The notes under the pieces: model-generated
Database searches by the model: none
Told to the model about the DNA's origin: nothing
What the model saw: the letters and a program-made list of their open reading frames with translations, nothing else
In this document: positions 45,243 to 54,690 of the stretch, piece after piece
Position numbering within the stretch: the stretch's first letter is position 1
Layout of the letters: the number at the start of each line of letters is the position of its first letter
Assembly: GCF_002104765.1 (NCBI RefSeq)
Contig: NZ_NCXM01000006.1
Coordinates: 1 to 64,000 of the forward strand
Length of the DNA: 64,000 nt
From: Mycolicibacterium vulneris
GTDB taxonomy: Bacteria > Actinomycetota > Actinomycetes > Mycobacteriales > Mycobacteriaceae
Direction: 5' to 3'
Position numbers and translations under genes: made by a program

Positions 45243-46445
45243 TCATTCCGTGAATAATTCGGCTATCAGTGTGCGGCGCTGGGGCCAGTCTGCCGCGCGC
45301 AAGTCGACGTACCCGGCCTCGGTGACGATCAGGTCGACGTCGTGGGCGGGGGTGGAAGTGGGCCTGCTGAGCTGCTCGACCAGGGGTGAGCGCCCGTTCA
45401 CCCGCGTCGGAACGGCGATGATCGACAGTCCGCCGCTACTCACTCGGGCGGCGGCGCAATAGTCGGGATGTCCGCCGATACCACCAACCACCTTGTCGCG
45501 CACGCCTTCGACATTGACCTGCCCGTATTGGTCGATCTCGATGGCGGTGTTCACCGCGACCAGCGGTGCACCGCGCGACAGCCGGGTGAGGTCGTGGGTG
45601 TAGTCGAGTCCGCGCAGGATCCGGCGCCCGTCGGCCCAGTCGTAGAGCGCGTCGCTGCCCAGCAGATACGTCGCCGACGGAGTGCCCGCCAACAGGCCGC
45701 GCCGGTCCAAGTCGACGACGGCGTCGGTGAGTAGCCCGGTGTCGATATACAACGGCACCTGTGCCCGTCGCAGCAGTGCGGTGCCGAGCTGGCCGGGTCC
45801 GTACTGGATACGGGCGCCCTCTGGCAGCAACCGCAATACCGCATCGGCGAGCGCCTCGTGGATCGGCTCGGGCTCGCGCTGCGGTACTCGTAGTGGGCCG
45901 CCCCGCACAGTGCCAAGTACCTCGAGGCCCGGCGGGCCGAGTCCAGGCTCGGCAGCCGCTGCGGGCGCCGAGGTGTCGATGATCGCGAGAGTCCTTGTCC
46001 TGCTGTCGGTTACCGCGCGCTGCCAGGACACCTCGGTGCTGAAGTGCAGCAAGCCATCCCGGCGGACCAGCCGGGTGAGCAGCACGTCGGGCCGCAGCAC
46101 ATCGGCCAGCAGGGCGGGAATCGCCGCCAGCCGCGTCGGCAGGAACCGCGCCTTCGGGCTGCGCAGCACCTCACGCACACCCCACCCGGGCATCAACGCA
46201 ACCACCTCACCGAACGCGTCTGCGTCGAGGCCGTCGATCGGGGCGGGCAGCCAGCCCAGTACCAGCCGCACCGAGCCGACCTCCCTGGCCGCGGCGCTCA
46301 GCGTCGCGCCGACCGAGCCGCCGTCGTCAAGGCAGCCCAGCGCGCCAACTCCGTCGCCGAGGGCAACCGTCATTCCGGGGCGCAGCGCAGCGCGCAACGC
46401 GGCGGTGAAGTCGACCCTGGTCAAAGGGTTCAAACCCGCTGTCAT
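45243..46445 (-). CDS. Class I CoA-transferase/hydrolase-like protein with altered catalytic Glu
   Basis: 400 residues, ATG 46445 overlapping the ACAD stop. It resembles the acetyl-CoA hydrolase/transferase family: GARIQYGPGQLGTALL (about 211-225) and a C-terminal region with YDWADGRRILRGLDYTHD and VGGIGGHPDYCAAARVSSGG. By motif alignment the catalytic Glu of HTE-M-x2-D is Gly237 (YIDTGLLTDAVVDL). It may be inactive or act as a CoA-ester binding partner. Confidence 0.75.
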   Translation of the reverse strand: MTAGLNPLTRVDFTAALRAALRPGMTVALGDGVGALGCLDDGGSVGATLSAAAREVGSVRLVLGWLPAPIDGLDADAFGEVVALMPGWGVREVLRSPKARFLPTRLAAIPALLADVLRPDVLLTRLVRRDGLLHFSTEVSWQRAVTDSRTRTLAIIDTSAPAAAAEPGLGPPGLEVLGTVRGGPLRVPQREPEPIHEALADAVLRLLPEGARIQYGPGQLGTALLRRAQVPLYIDTGLLTDAVVDLDRRGLLAGTPSATYLLGSDALYDWADGRRILRGLDYTHDLTRLSRGAPLVAVNTAIEIDQYGQVNVEGVRDKVVGGIGGHPDYCAAARVSSGGLSIIAVPTRVNGRSPLVEQLSRPTSTPAHDVDLIVTEAGYVDLRAADWPQRRTLIAELFTE

Positions 46446-48760
46446 CGCGGTTCTTTGGGAAGTCCGAGCACTCGCTCGCCGAGGATGTTGCGCTGAATCT
46501 CGCTGGTTCCGCCCAGGATAGTCTGCGCTCGACCGATCAGCATGTGGTGCACCAGGCCGTCCTCCTCGGGGTCGGTGCACGCGTCGGTACCGAGCACCTC
46601 GGTGGCCATGTCACCCAGGTCCTGATCGGTTTCCGAGGTCATCAGCTTGAGCACCGAGAAGGCCGGCGACGTCAGGTCACCCGAGTCGATGGCGCGCTGC
46701 CAGGTGAACCGCAGCAGCCACATCCTGGCCCACAATCGGGTCATCGACCTGGACAGCACCGGGTCGAGCAGGTCGTGGTCCCGGGCCGCATCGACCATGC
46801 GCTCGTGCAACCGGAACATCGATACGGCCTGCGAACCCAACGTCAGGCGCTCACGGCCCAGCGTCACCATCGCCACTGTCCAGCCCTGACCGACTTCACC
46901 GATCAGGGCATCTTCGTCGAGCTCGGCGCCGTCGAAGAAGACTTCGTTGAATTTGCTCTCACCGTCCATCTGGGTCAGTGGACGCACCGTCACCCCCGGG
47001 ATATCCATGGGCACAACGAACATCGACAAGTCACGGTGCTTGTCCGGGCCGGTGCGGGCGAGCAGCAGCCCGAAGCGGGCCGAGGCGGCCGCCGAACTCC
47101 ACACCTTCTGACCATCGATCCGCCAGCCGGTCGTGGTGCGCTCGGCACGGGTACGCACACCGGCGAGGTCTGACCCGGCGCCAGGCTCGGAGAAGAGCTG
47201 ACACCAGACATCGTCGCCCAGCCTGATCGGCTCCAGAAAGCGATCCTTCTGTTCCTGGCTGCCGAACTTGATCAGCACCGGTCCGACCAGGTCAGCGCCG
47301 GTGATGTTGAGCTGACGGGGCACTTCGGCTCGCGCGCACTCCTCGGCGAAGACGGCCTGGTACGTCACTGTTGCTGCGGCACCGCCGAACTCGCGCGGCC
47401 AGTGCAGACACGCGTAGCCGTGGTCGGCCAGATAGCGGTGCCAGACCCGGCCGGCTTCGACGTCATCCGCGGTGGGAGTGGGCCCGTAGTTCCGGAGGCC
47501 GGCCGGCCTGGGTGCGTTGTCCAGGAAAGAGCGGATCTCCGCGCGTAGGGCGTCGACATCGTTGAGCTCTTTCGTCACTTCTGGCGAAGCCGGCGGCTGA
47601 GTCGACGGGTCCAGCGTCGATAGCCGGTCCCAGTGCTGGCCCGGGGCGCCGAGGAGCACCTCGTCCGTGCGGGCGCGCCGGAAGTACAGGTGTGCGGAAT
47701 CCTCCCAGGTAAAGCCGATGCCGCCGTGAATCTGGACGTTTGCCTTAGTCGCGTTGCGCAGCGCCTCTGAGCAGACCGCCTTGGCCATGCTCGCCCGCCA
47801 GCCCGCTTCGCCGGCGGCCGCGGAGTCCGGATCGTCGAGAGCTTCCAGGGCCGCCTGTGAGGCCGAGCGCGCCCACTCGAGATCGACCAGCATGTCGGCG
47901 CACTTGTGCTTGATGGCCTGAAAGCTGCCGATCTGCCGTCCGAACTGCTCACGCGTGCGGGCATAGTCGGTGGCGATCTCGAGCACCCGCTCGCAGGCGC
48001 CGACCTGTTCCGCCGAGAGCACCGCCAGCGCAATGTCGACGTTGCGGTCGACGACGTCGCCAAGGGGTGCGTCGCCGGACAGCCGCAGCGCCGGCGCCGA
48101 GCTCAGCGTGATGGTGGCCATCGGCCTGGTGCGGTCGAGCACGCGTTCGGCCTCCGCGACGACGCTGTCAATAGTCGGGTCGAGCAGGAACACCGCCGGC
48201 TCGCCATCTTCGTCGATGGCGACCACGACGAGGTCGTCGGCAACGGAGCCGCCCAGCACGTGGCGTACTGTGCCGTCGATGTTCCAATCACCCCCGGCGC
48301 GAGCGGCGCGCAGGGTCACCGCGGACCGTCGCCACAACCCGCCGTCGCCGGTAAGGGCTGCGGCGGCGGTGCGGCGACCTTCGATGAGCCCGGTGAGTCG
48401 CTTGTCCGCGTCCGGGTCGCGCTCGGTCAGGTCGAGCAGCAGGCCGGTGGCCAGCACCGTGGAACTGACGAACGGCACCGGGGCCAGCGCGCGGCCGAGT
48501 TCGTGGGCGACCACACCCAGCGCGGACACTCCGTAACCTGCGCCGCCCAGGTGTTCGGGCAGCGCGATGCCGGCCACCCCCACCTGATTGCACAGCACGT
48601 CCCACAGCACCGTGTCGAAGCCGGAATGCCCGTCTCCGCCGCCGCGGTTGCCCTCGGCGTATGCGACGGCGCGCACTCGGTCCTCGGATGCCAGTCGCTC
48701 ACAGGCGGAGCGCACCGATTGCGCGAGTTCCTGACGCTCGTCAGCGGACAACGCCGTCAT
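46442..48760 (-). CDS. Fused two-domain acyl-CoA dehydrogenase
   Basis: 772 residues: two complete ACAD modules in one chain. Residues about 1-385 are a partner-type module (REQFGRQIGSFQAIKHKCADMLVDLEWA and IHGGIGFTWEDSAHLYFRRA), and about 405-772 a catalytic-type module (FSEPGAGSDLAGVRTRAE, GWRIDGQKVWSSAAAS, LGRERLTLG, ILGGTSEIQRNILGERVLGLPKE). It mirrors the two separate subunits of pairs 1 and 2. Such fused ACADs occur in actinobacteria. Start at ATG 48760, coupled to the FadD gene. Confidence 0.88.
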   Translation of the reverse strand: MTALSADERQELAQSVRSACERLASEDRVRAVAYAEGNRGGGDGHSGFDTVLWDVLCNQVGVAGIALPEHLGGAGYGVSALGVVAHELGRALAPVPFVSSTVLATGLLLDLTERDPDADKRLTGLIEGRRTAAAALTGDGGLWRRSAVTLRAARAGGDWNIDGTVRHVLGGSVADDLVVVAIDEDGEPAVFLLDPTIDSVVAEAERVLDRTRPMATITLSSAPALRLSGDAPLGDVVDRNVDIALAVLSAEQVGACERVLEIATDYARTREQFGRQIGSFQAIKHKCADMLVDLEWARSASQAALEALDDPDSAAAGEAGWRASMAKAVCSEALRNATKANVQIHGGIGFTWEDSAHLYFRRARTDEVLLGAPGQHWDRLSTLDPSTQPPASPEVTKELNDVDALRAEIRSFLDNAPRPAGLRNYGPTPTADDVEAGRVWHRYLADHGYACLHWPREFGGAAATVTYQAVFAEECARAEVPRQLNITGADLVGPVLIKFGSQEQKDRFLEPIRLGDDVWCQLFSEPGAGSDLAGVRTRAERTTTGWRIDGQKVWSSAAASARFGLLLARTGPDKHRDLSMFVVPMDIPGVTVRPLTQMDGESKFNEVFFDGAELDEDALIGEVGQGWTVAMVTLGRERLTLGSQAVSMFRLHERMVDAARDHDLLDPVLSRSMTRLWARMWLLRFTWQRAIDSGDLTSPAFSVLKLMTSETDQDLGDMATEVLGTDACTDPEEDGLVHHMLIGRAQTILGGTSEIQRNILGERVLGLPKEPR

Positions 48761-50247
48761 CGGGTTCCTCCTGCGATCTGCCGGGCCAGCTCGGACTTGG
48801 CGACCTTGCCGAGCCCTGTCAGCGGGAACTCGTCGACGAGGACGAGCCGCTCGGGCCACTTCTGCTTCATCAGCCCGCGTTGGTCGAGGAACGTGCAGAG
48901 TTCATCGAGGGTGACGTCGCGATGGCGTGGCGAACGGCGCACGACCGCGCATACCAACTCGCCGCGCAGTTCGTCGGGCTGGCCGAGCACGGCGATCTCG
49001 TCAACCAGGGGGTGGGCCAGCAGTTCGTTCTCGATCTCGTCAGGGGCAACGTTCTCGCCCTTGCGAATGATCAAATCCTTGGTGCGGCCGGTGACCACGA
49101 TGCGCCCGTCCGGGCGAAGGTGGCCCCGGTCGCCGCTGCGGAACCACCCGTCGGCGGTGAGCGCATCGGCCCACTGGTCGTGCTGCAGGTATCCCGCTGT
49201 CAGGTTGGCGCCGCGCAACTCGATCTCGCCGTTCGCCCCGATCCGCACCTGCGATCCAGGGATGGGCCGGCCGGCGCTGTTGGCCAGTTGCTCGTCGGTG
49301 TCGGTGGCCTCGCTGACGCAGATCATCGGCGCCTCGGTCATCCCGTAGGCATGCACGACGGGTACGCGTAGGTGTTCACGCACCTGCTTGTGCACCTCGG
49401 GCGGACACGGGGCACCCCCGCCGATCAGCATCCGCAGCGACGGCACCAGCAATTCGGTTGTCGGCGCGGCCATCTGGGCGGCCAGCAGCATCTGGTAGAA
49501 CGCGGTGCTCGCTCCGGTCACCGTCACCTGATGTTCGGCGAGCACCCGGGGCAGGTCGGCTGCGGAAACTTTGGGGATGAGCACCACGGGAAAGTCGCCG
49601 AACAGAGCGGTGGCGAGGTAGACCATGCCGCCGATGTGTGCGATGGGAAAGGCGATCGTGCCGACTTCCCGCGGATGGCTGCCCACGCCGAGATGCGCGA
49701 CATAACCGCGGGCGGCGCTGAGCAAGGTGGCGTCGGAGTGGCGGACGGCTTTCGGGCGGCCGGTGGTGCCCGACGTGAAGTACACCCAGCGCGGCTCCGC
49801 TGCGGAGGGGAGCGCTTCGTACTCGGCGCTTGTAGCCGGTGACGTCTGGAGTCGGCGGACAAGGTCGGCAGGCACCGTGATTGTCGGTAGCCCTGGTGCG
49901 GCATTGGCGGCCGTCGACTCATCAACCAGCAGGATGTCAGCGCGCGCGACGTCGACCGCCGCGCACACCTCGCGGCACCGATAGAGGTGTAACACCGGGG
50001 CCTGCACAACGGGCATGCGGGCCAGCGCCAGCATCACCACCGCCGCGTTGACGTGTGAGGGTAGCTGCCAGGCGACCGTCATGCCGGGACGTACACCGGC
50101 ATCTGTCAGCCATCCCGCGGCAGCCGAAGCCAGTCCGGCGACCTGCGACACGGTGAGTGTCTCGCCGTCGACGTCGCGTAGCAGCGGACGATCCGGCCGG
50201 CCGGCGGCACACTCGTCCAGCAGCCCGGCGATGGTGCCAGCCGTCAC
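48757..50247 (-). CDS. Acyl-CoA synthetase (FadD-like), second
   Basis: 496 residues with start at GTG 50247 (GGGAGA before it). YFTSGTTGRPKAVRHSD P-loop, AYGMTEAPMI, DGWFRSGDRGHLRPDGR, and Lys481 in TGLGKVAKS. A medium-size adenylate-forming ligase typical for cyclohexanecarboxyl, aromatic or cyclic acids. It lies between the P450 and the fused ACAD, so its product would be the ACAD substrate. Confidence 0.88.
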   Translation of the reverse strand: MTAGTIAGLLDECAAGRPDRPLLRDVDGETLTVSQVAGLASAAAGWLTDAGVRPGMTVAWQLPSHVNAAVVMLALARMPVVQAPVLHLYRCREVCAAVDVARADILLVDESTAANAAPGLPTITVPADLVRRLQTSPATSAEYEALPSAAEPRWVYFTSGTTGRPKAVRHSDATLLSAARGYVAHLGVGSHPREVGTIAFPIAHIGGMVYLATALFGDFPVVLIPKVSAADLPRVLAEHQVTVTGASTAFYQMLLAAQMAAPTTELLVPSLRMLIGGGAPCPPEVHKQVREHLRVPVVHAYGMTEAPMICVSEATDTDEQLANSAGRPIPGSQVRIGANGEIELRGANLTAGYLQHDQWADALTADGWFRSGDRGHLRPDGRIVVTGRTKDLIIRKGENVAPDEIENELLAHPLVDEIAVLGQPDELRGELVCAVVRRSPRHRDVTLDELCTFLDQRGLMKQKWPERLVLVDEFPLTGLGKVAKSELARQIAGGTR

Positions 50248-50272
50248 CGCGTTCTCCCGTCCCGGCCGGCCG

Positions 50273-51493
50273 TCAGCCCACCCGCGGCCCGGGCGTGAAA
50301 CTGACTGGCAGTTCGCGCACGGCGTACACCTCGCCCGCGTCCTCGAACAGTTTCGCCTCACCGGCCAACTCGAAGTCGGGTAGCCGCTTGAGCACCTGGG
50401 TGATCATCACGTCGAACATCAGCTTGGCATAGTGCGAGCCAAGGCAGCGGTGCATGCCCACACCGAAAGCCATGTGCTTCTTGGCATTTGGGCGATCGAG
50501 GTCGAGTTCGTCGGGGTTCTCGAACATTGCGGGGTCACGGTTCGCCGCAGCCCACATCAGGATCGCCCGGTCGCCCTGGCACAGGTGTTGGCCGTGAAAG
50601 TCGGCGTCGCGCGAGACGGTGCGCGCCAGGCCGAGCGTCGGCGTGTACAGGCGCAGCAGCTCATCGGTGGACTTCTTCACCAGGCTCGGATCAGCGGTGA
50701 ACTTGGCGCGCAGCTCGGCGTCCTTGCACAGCCGCAACAGCACATTGGCGGTGAAGCCACTGGTGGTGTCCATACCACCGAGCATCATCAGCACGGTGTA
50801 CATGGTGATCTGGCCATCGTCGAGCGGTTCGCCGTTCAGCGTCCCGCGCAGGATGTCGCTGAACAGGTCATCACCGAGTCCCTCGGCCCGACGCTGCTCC
50901 ATGTGCTTGACGATCTCGCCGAACATCTCCATCCCCGCGATTCCGGCCTTCTCCGGGTCATGGGCACGGTCGTGCACAGTGGTGTGCACCCAGCCGACCC
51001 AGTCCATGAACCGCGACTCGTCGAAGTTCAACAGCCGCAAGATCAACCGCGCCGGCAGCGGCGTCGTAAGCTCACCGACCAGGTCACACTCACCGCGCTC
51101 GATGAAGGCGTCGATCGCCTCATTGGTCATCTCGATGGCTGACTCACGAAACCGTTCCGCCGAACCCGGCGAGAACCGCTTGAGGGTGACCTCGCGCAAC
51201 TCCTGGGTCTCGGGAGGATCCGACTCGATCGGCAGGATCGGCAAGGGCAGCTCACTAGCGGGCACACCGACCGAGGGGAAAGAGTTGAACAGGTCGTCGT
51301 CGCGGGCCGCTTCGAAAACCGATGCGTAGTCGACCAGCGCCCAGAAGCCTTCGTAGTGCTCGGAATGTGCTACTGGACAGCCTGATTCGCGCATCTCACG
51401 GAACCGGCCGTAGGGGTCATCGCGAAACTCGGGCGAGTGGTGGTCGAGGTCGACCTCGGCGCGCGGGCGCGATTCCGCCTGGGTGTCGGTCAT
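50273..51493 (-). CDS. Cytochrome P450 (second)
   Basis: 406 residues. I-helix MLGGMDTTSGFTAN, ELLR as ExxR, and FGVGMHRCLGSHYAK with Cys350. Typical soluble bacterial P450. The acidic N-terminus lacks a membrane anchor. Positioned between thiolase and FadD genes in one operon, so it probably oxidises an alkyl group before CoA activation or a distinct ring carbon. No redox partner nearby. Confidence 0.92.
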   Translation of the reverse strand: MTDTQAESRPRAEVDLDHHSPEFRDDPYGRFREMRESGCPVAHSEHYEGFWALVDYASVFEAARDDDLFNSFPSVGVPASELPLPILPIESDPPETQELREVTLKRFSPGSAERFRESAIEMTNEAIDAFIERGECDLVGELTTPLPARLILRLLNFDESRFMDWVGWVHTTVHDRAHDPEKAGIAGMEMFGEIVKHMEQRRAEGLGDDLFSDILRGTLNGEPLDDGQITMYTVLMMLGGMDTTSGFTANVLLRLCKDAELRAKFTADPSLVKKSTDELLRLYTPTLGLARTVSRDADFHGQHLCQGDRAILMWAAANRDPAMFENPDELDLDRPNAKKHMAFGVGMHRCLGSHYAKLMFDVMITQVLKRLPDFELAGEAKLFEDAGEVYAVRELPVSFTPGPRVG

Positions 51494-51519
51494 CGGCAGT
51501 ACTCCCTTCGGGATGGCGG

Positions 51520-52674
51520 CTACTTGGACAAGATGGCGACGGCTGCGGTTCCGGGTGCCCCGTACAGCTGGGCCAGCCCGACCTGCGGATCGTTCGGCAC
51601 CTGACGGTCACCCGCGATGCCACGCAACTGCTGGACCAGCTCGTAGACCTGACGTAGGCCGGACGCGCCGACCGGTTCGCCGTTCGCCAGCAGGCCGCCG
51701 TCGGTGTTGATAGGCAGCCGTCCGCCGATCTTGGTGGCGCCGTCAGCGAGCAGCGCCTCCTGTTCGCCGTCCTTGCACAGCCCCGTCTCGGCCATGTGGA
51801 TGATCTCGGAACCCGAGTCGGTGTCCTGCAATTGCGCGACGTCGACGTCCTCGGGACCTATCCCGGCCAATTCGTAGGCGGCGCGGGCGGCCTCGGCGGT
51901 GGTGCCTGGCACGATCGGCAGCTCGATCGAGGTACGCAGCAGTTCGTAGGCGCCTTCGCGGCGGCTGCGCAGCGCGGTGGAGCGCAGGTAGATCGGAGAG
52001 TCGGTGTACTGCTTGGCTTTATCGGCCCGGCACACCACGACGGCGGCGGCGCCTTCGTTCGGGTTGCAGTACATGTATTGACGCAGCGGTGCGTTCACGA
52101 CCGGAGAGCTCAGGATCGCGTCGACGCTCATCGGCTTGCGGCGCCATGCATGCGGCGCCAGCGCTCCGTTGTCGAAGTTCTTGGCGGCAACGCGGGCCAG
52201 GGTCTCCTCGGTGATGCCGTGATCGTGCATGTAGCGCATGATCTTGGTGCCGAAGTAATGCGTGGTCAGGAACATGCCCTGATCGCCGTACCACTGCGGC
52301 AACCCCGATACCGACGGGTCGGCGCCGAAGGCGCCGCGCGGATGCTTGTCCAGCCCGACGCCGACCGCAATGTCGGCTTCGCCGAGTTGGACGTCTCGGG
52401 CGGCCAGGGTCAACAGCGAGTTTCCGGTCGCGCAGCCGCTCAACGTGGCCCGCGCCGGGAGGCCAGTCATCCCTGCCAACCCCGTCACCGCCTCGGGATT
52501 GGCCACCTCGAGGCTGCCCGCATACAGGCTGCCCACGTCGGACCACGCCACCCCGGCATCGCGCAGTGCCCTGCTGATCGCCACGGCGCCCATCTCCAGT
52601 GCCGACCGGTCCTCGTACCGCCCGAACGGGTGAAGGCCGACACCGATGATGGCGATCTCGGGCCTGCTGCTCAT
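51520..52674 (-). CDS. Thiolase-like lipid-transfer protein with unusual His-to-Glu change
   Basis: 384 residues with ATG 52674 (GAAGGGA upstream). SCP2-thiolase type: Cys81 in SGCATGNS, DTDSGSEIIHMAETG. The motif NxxGGLLAxGHPxGATG reads GGLLANGEPVGASG, so the catalytic His is Glu333. It may therefore not be a normal thiolase; a lyase or scaffold role is possible. First gene of the long minus unit; divergent from FadD at 52849. Confidence 0.8.
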   Translation of the reverse strand: MSSRPEIAIIGVGLHPFGRYEDRSALEMGAVAISRALRDAGVAWSDVGSLYAGSLEVANPEAVTGLAGMTGLPARATLSGCATGNSLLTLAARDVQLGEADIAVGVGLDKHPRGAFGADPSVSGLPQWYGDQGMFLTTHYFGTKIMRYMHDHGITEETLARVAAKNFDNGALAPHAWRRKPMSVDAILSSPVVNAPLRQYMYCNPNEGAAAVVVCRADKAKQYTDSPIYLRSTALRSRREGAYELLRTSIELPIVPGTTAEAARAAYELAGIGPEDVDVAQLQDTDSGSEIIHMAETGLCKDGEQEALLADGATKIGGRLPINTDGGLLANGEPVGASGLRQVYELVQQLRGIAGDRQVPNDPQVGLAQLYGAPGTAAVAILSK

Positions 52675-52750
52675 TGTGTTCCCTTCAGCATGCGTCACTG
52701 TCGAACCCGCCGTCGACGGGAGCGCGCGTTGACTCAGATACCACTAAGCC

Positions 52751-52764
52751 TATAACTATATATC
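52751..52764 (+). promoter_or_regulatory. Island box M5
   Basis: TATAACTATATATC, and downstream CTGATTAGTC: over 25 bp it matches box M4 at about 21 positions. Divergent promoter between thiolase (77 bp) and FadD (85 bp). Confidence 0.6.
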
Positions 52765-52848
52765 TGATTAGTCGGTGCGGGTCTAGAATCGGGTCGCTAC
52801 GCACTAACGGCGTTAGGGCATCAACTCGCAGGTGAGGGCTGAGGGGCG

Positions 52849-54348
52849 TTGAGTATTTCGTTGCTGCTGGAGATGGCGGCGTCGGGTGATCCCGGCCGGG
52901 TTGCCGTGGTGGACGGCGACATTCGATTGACCACTGCCGACCTCGGCGAGCTCGCCGGCGGCGGTGCAGGTGTTATCGCCGCATCCGGGGCATCCCATGT
53001 CGCTTACGTCGGCACCGGCGGAGCACTACTCCCGCTGCTGCTGTTCTCTTCGGCGCGCGCGAACACGGCGTTCACGCCACTGAATTATCGGCTGAGTCCA
53101 GAGGGGCTGCGCGAACTCATCGATCGGCTGGCCTCGCCGTTGGTCGTGGTCGACGCCGAGTACCGCGATATCGTGGCCGGTTTCGGCCAGCCGGTGATGA
53201 CGTCCGACGAGTTCATCGAGACCGCGCGATCCACCGAGCCCGTCTCGGTCTTCGCCGACCCCGACGACGTGGCGGTCGTGTTGTTCACCTCGGGTACCAC
53301 GTCGCGGCCCAAAGCCGTTGAGCTGACTCACAACAACCTGACCAGTTATGTCACCGGCACTGTCGAATTCGGTTCCGCCGATCCCGCCGATGCGGCGCTG
53401 GTGTGCGTCCCGCCATATCACATCGCGGGGGTCGGGGCCGCATTGTCAAACCTGTATGCCGGACGGGCGATCGTGTACCTGCGCCGGTTCGATCCGCACG
53501 AATGGGTTCGACTGGTCCGCGACGAGCGGGTCACCACCGCAACGGTGGTGCCGACCATGCTGTCCCGCATCGTGGCGGTCCTCGAGCAGCAGTCTGCCGA
53601 GCTTCCGACGCTGCGCAACTTCGCGTACGGCGGATCGAAGGTGGCGCGACCCCTGGTCCGAAGGGCGCTCGACCTGCTACCGCAGGTCGGCTTCGTCAAC
53701 GCCTACGGGCTGACCGAGACCAGTTCGACCATTGCGGTGCTCACACCCGAGGACCATCGCCTGGCCCACGAGGCGCGAGACGACGCCGTCGCCCGTCGAC
53801 TGACTTCGGTCGGTCGACCGGTCCCCGGCATCGAGGTGCAGATTCGCGCGGAGGACGGCACCGTGCTAGGGCCGGGCGAGACGGGTGAGCTGTTCGTTCG
53901 CGGCCCTCAGGTCTCGGGCCGTTACACCGAGATCGGTTCGGTGCTCGATGCGCAGGGGTGGTTCGCGACCAGGGACGTCGCGATGCTGGATGAGGATGGC
54001 TACCTGTTCATCGGAGGGCGGTCCGACGACACCATCATCCGCGGCGGCGAGAATATCGCCCCGTCGGAGGTCGAGGACGTGCTCATTGAGCACCCCGATG
54101 TCCGCGAGGTTGTCGTCGTCGGGCTGGATGACGCCGAGTGGGGGCAGGCCATCGTAGCGGTGATCGTGCCCGAGTCAGGCACCGCGCCGGCACCTGAGCA
54201 GTTGCGCGAGTTCGCCCGCAGCAAGCTGCGCGGGTCCCGCACGCCGGACCGCATCGTGTTCCGGGATGAGCTGCCGACCACGCCGACCGGCAAGGTGCTG
54301 CGCCGGGAGATCCTCGAAGACCTCAAGCCGGCGGCAGCCGAGCACTGA
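52849..54348 (+). CDS. Acyl-CoA synthetase (FadD-like), third
   Basis: 499 residues, TTG start with GAGGGG upstream. FTSGTTSRPKAVELTHNN P-loop, NAYGLTETSSTI, QGWFATRDVAMLDEDGYLFIGGRSDDTIIRGGENIAPSEVED and Lys482 in TPTGKVLRRE. Adenylate-forming CoA ligase. First gene of the FadD-small protein-AveC unit. The small following protein always seems to accompany such ligases in actinobacteria, as far as I recall. Confidence 0.88.
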   Translation: MSISLLLEMAASGDPGRVAVVDGDIRLTTADLGELAGGGAGVIAASGASHVAYVGTGGALLPLLLFSSARANTAFTPLNYRLSPEGLRELIDRLASPLVVVDAEYRDIVAGFGQPVMTSDEFIETARSTEPVSVFADPDDVAVVLFTSGTTSRPKAVELTHNNLTSYVTGTVEFGSADPADAALVCVPPYHIAGVGAALSNLYAGRAIVYLRRFDPHEWVRLVRDERVTTATVVPTMLSRIVAVLEQQSAELPTLRNFAYGGSKVARPLVRRALDLLPQVGFVNAYGLTETSSTIAVLTPEDHRLAHEARDDAVARRLTSVGRPVPGIEVQIRAEDGTVLGPGETGELFVRGPQVSGRYTEIGSVLDAQGWFATRDVAMLDEDGYLFIGGRSDDTIIRGGENIAPSEVEDVLIEHPDVREVVVVGLDDAEWGQAIVAVIVPESGTAPAPEQLREFARSKLRGSRTPDRIVFRDELPTTPTGKVLRREILEDLKPAAAEH

Positions 54349-54381
54349 ATCCGTCTCCCAGACAACAACAAGGAGTCCGAC

Positions 54382-54684
54382 ATGATCAAGAACGGCACGC
54401 GCATGCAGAGCCAGGTGTGTGACACCCAGGTGATCGTCGTCAAAGCCGCTGAGAGCCTGGACGATCTGCGTTGCGGGGGCCGGCCCATGCTGCCGCTGGA
54501 CGCCGAGCGGCCTGCCGACGCCGCGCCCGACCCAGCCTTCGCCGACGGCAGCACGATGGGCAAGCGGTACGTCGACGACGGCGACGCCGAGGTGCTGGTC
54601 ACCAAGGCCGGCGCCGGTTCACTCAGCGTCGGGACGACGCCGCTGGTGCTCAAGGAAGCCAAGCCGCTGCCGGCGAGCGACTGA
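54382..54684 (+). CDS. Conserved small two-cysteine protein next to FadD
   Basis: 100 residues, ATG start with AAGGAG upstream. Cys13 and Cys31 frame a segment QVCDTQVIVVKAAESLDDLRC, followed by GGRPMLPLD. Similar proteins occur next to acyl-CoA ligases in other actinobacteria; the function is not known. The two Cys could bind metal or form a disulfide. The rest is Asp/Ala-rich, ending in TKAGAGSLSVGTTPLVLKEAK. It is not a ferredoxin. Confidence 0.7.
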   Translation: MIKNGTRMQSQVCDTQVIVVKAAESLDDLRCGGRPMLPLDAERPADAAPDPAFADGSTMGKRYVDDGDAEVLVTKAGAGSLSVGTTPLVLKEAKPLPASD

Positions 54685-54690
54685 TAGACA

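Noticed and set aside
47906..49348. 480-codon plus-strand frame opposite fused ACAD/FadD
   Set aside because: Antisense shadow without domain motifs.
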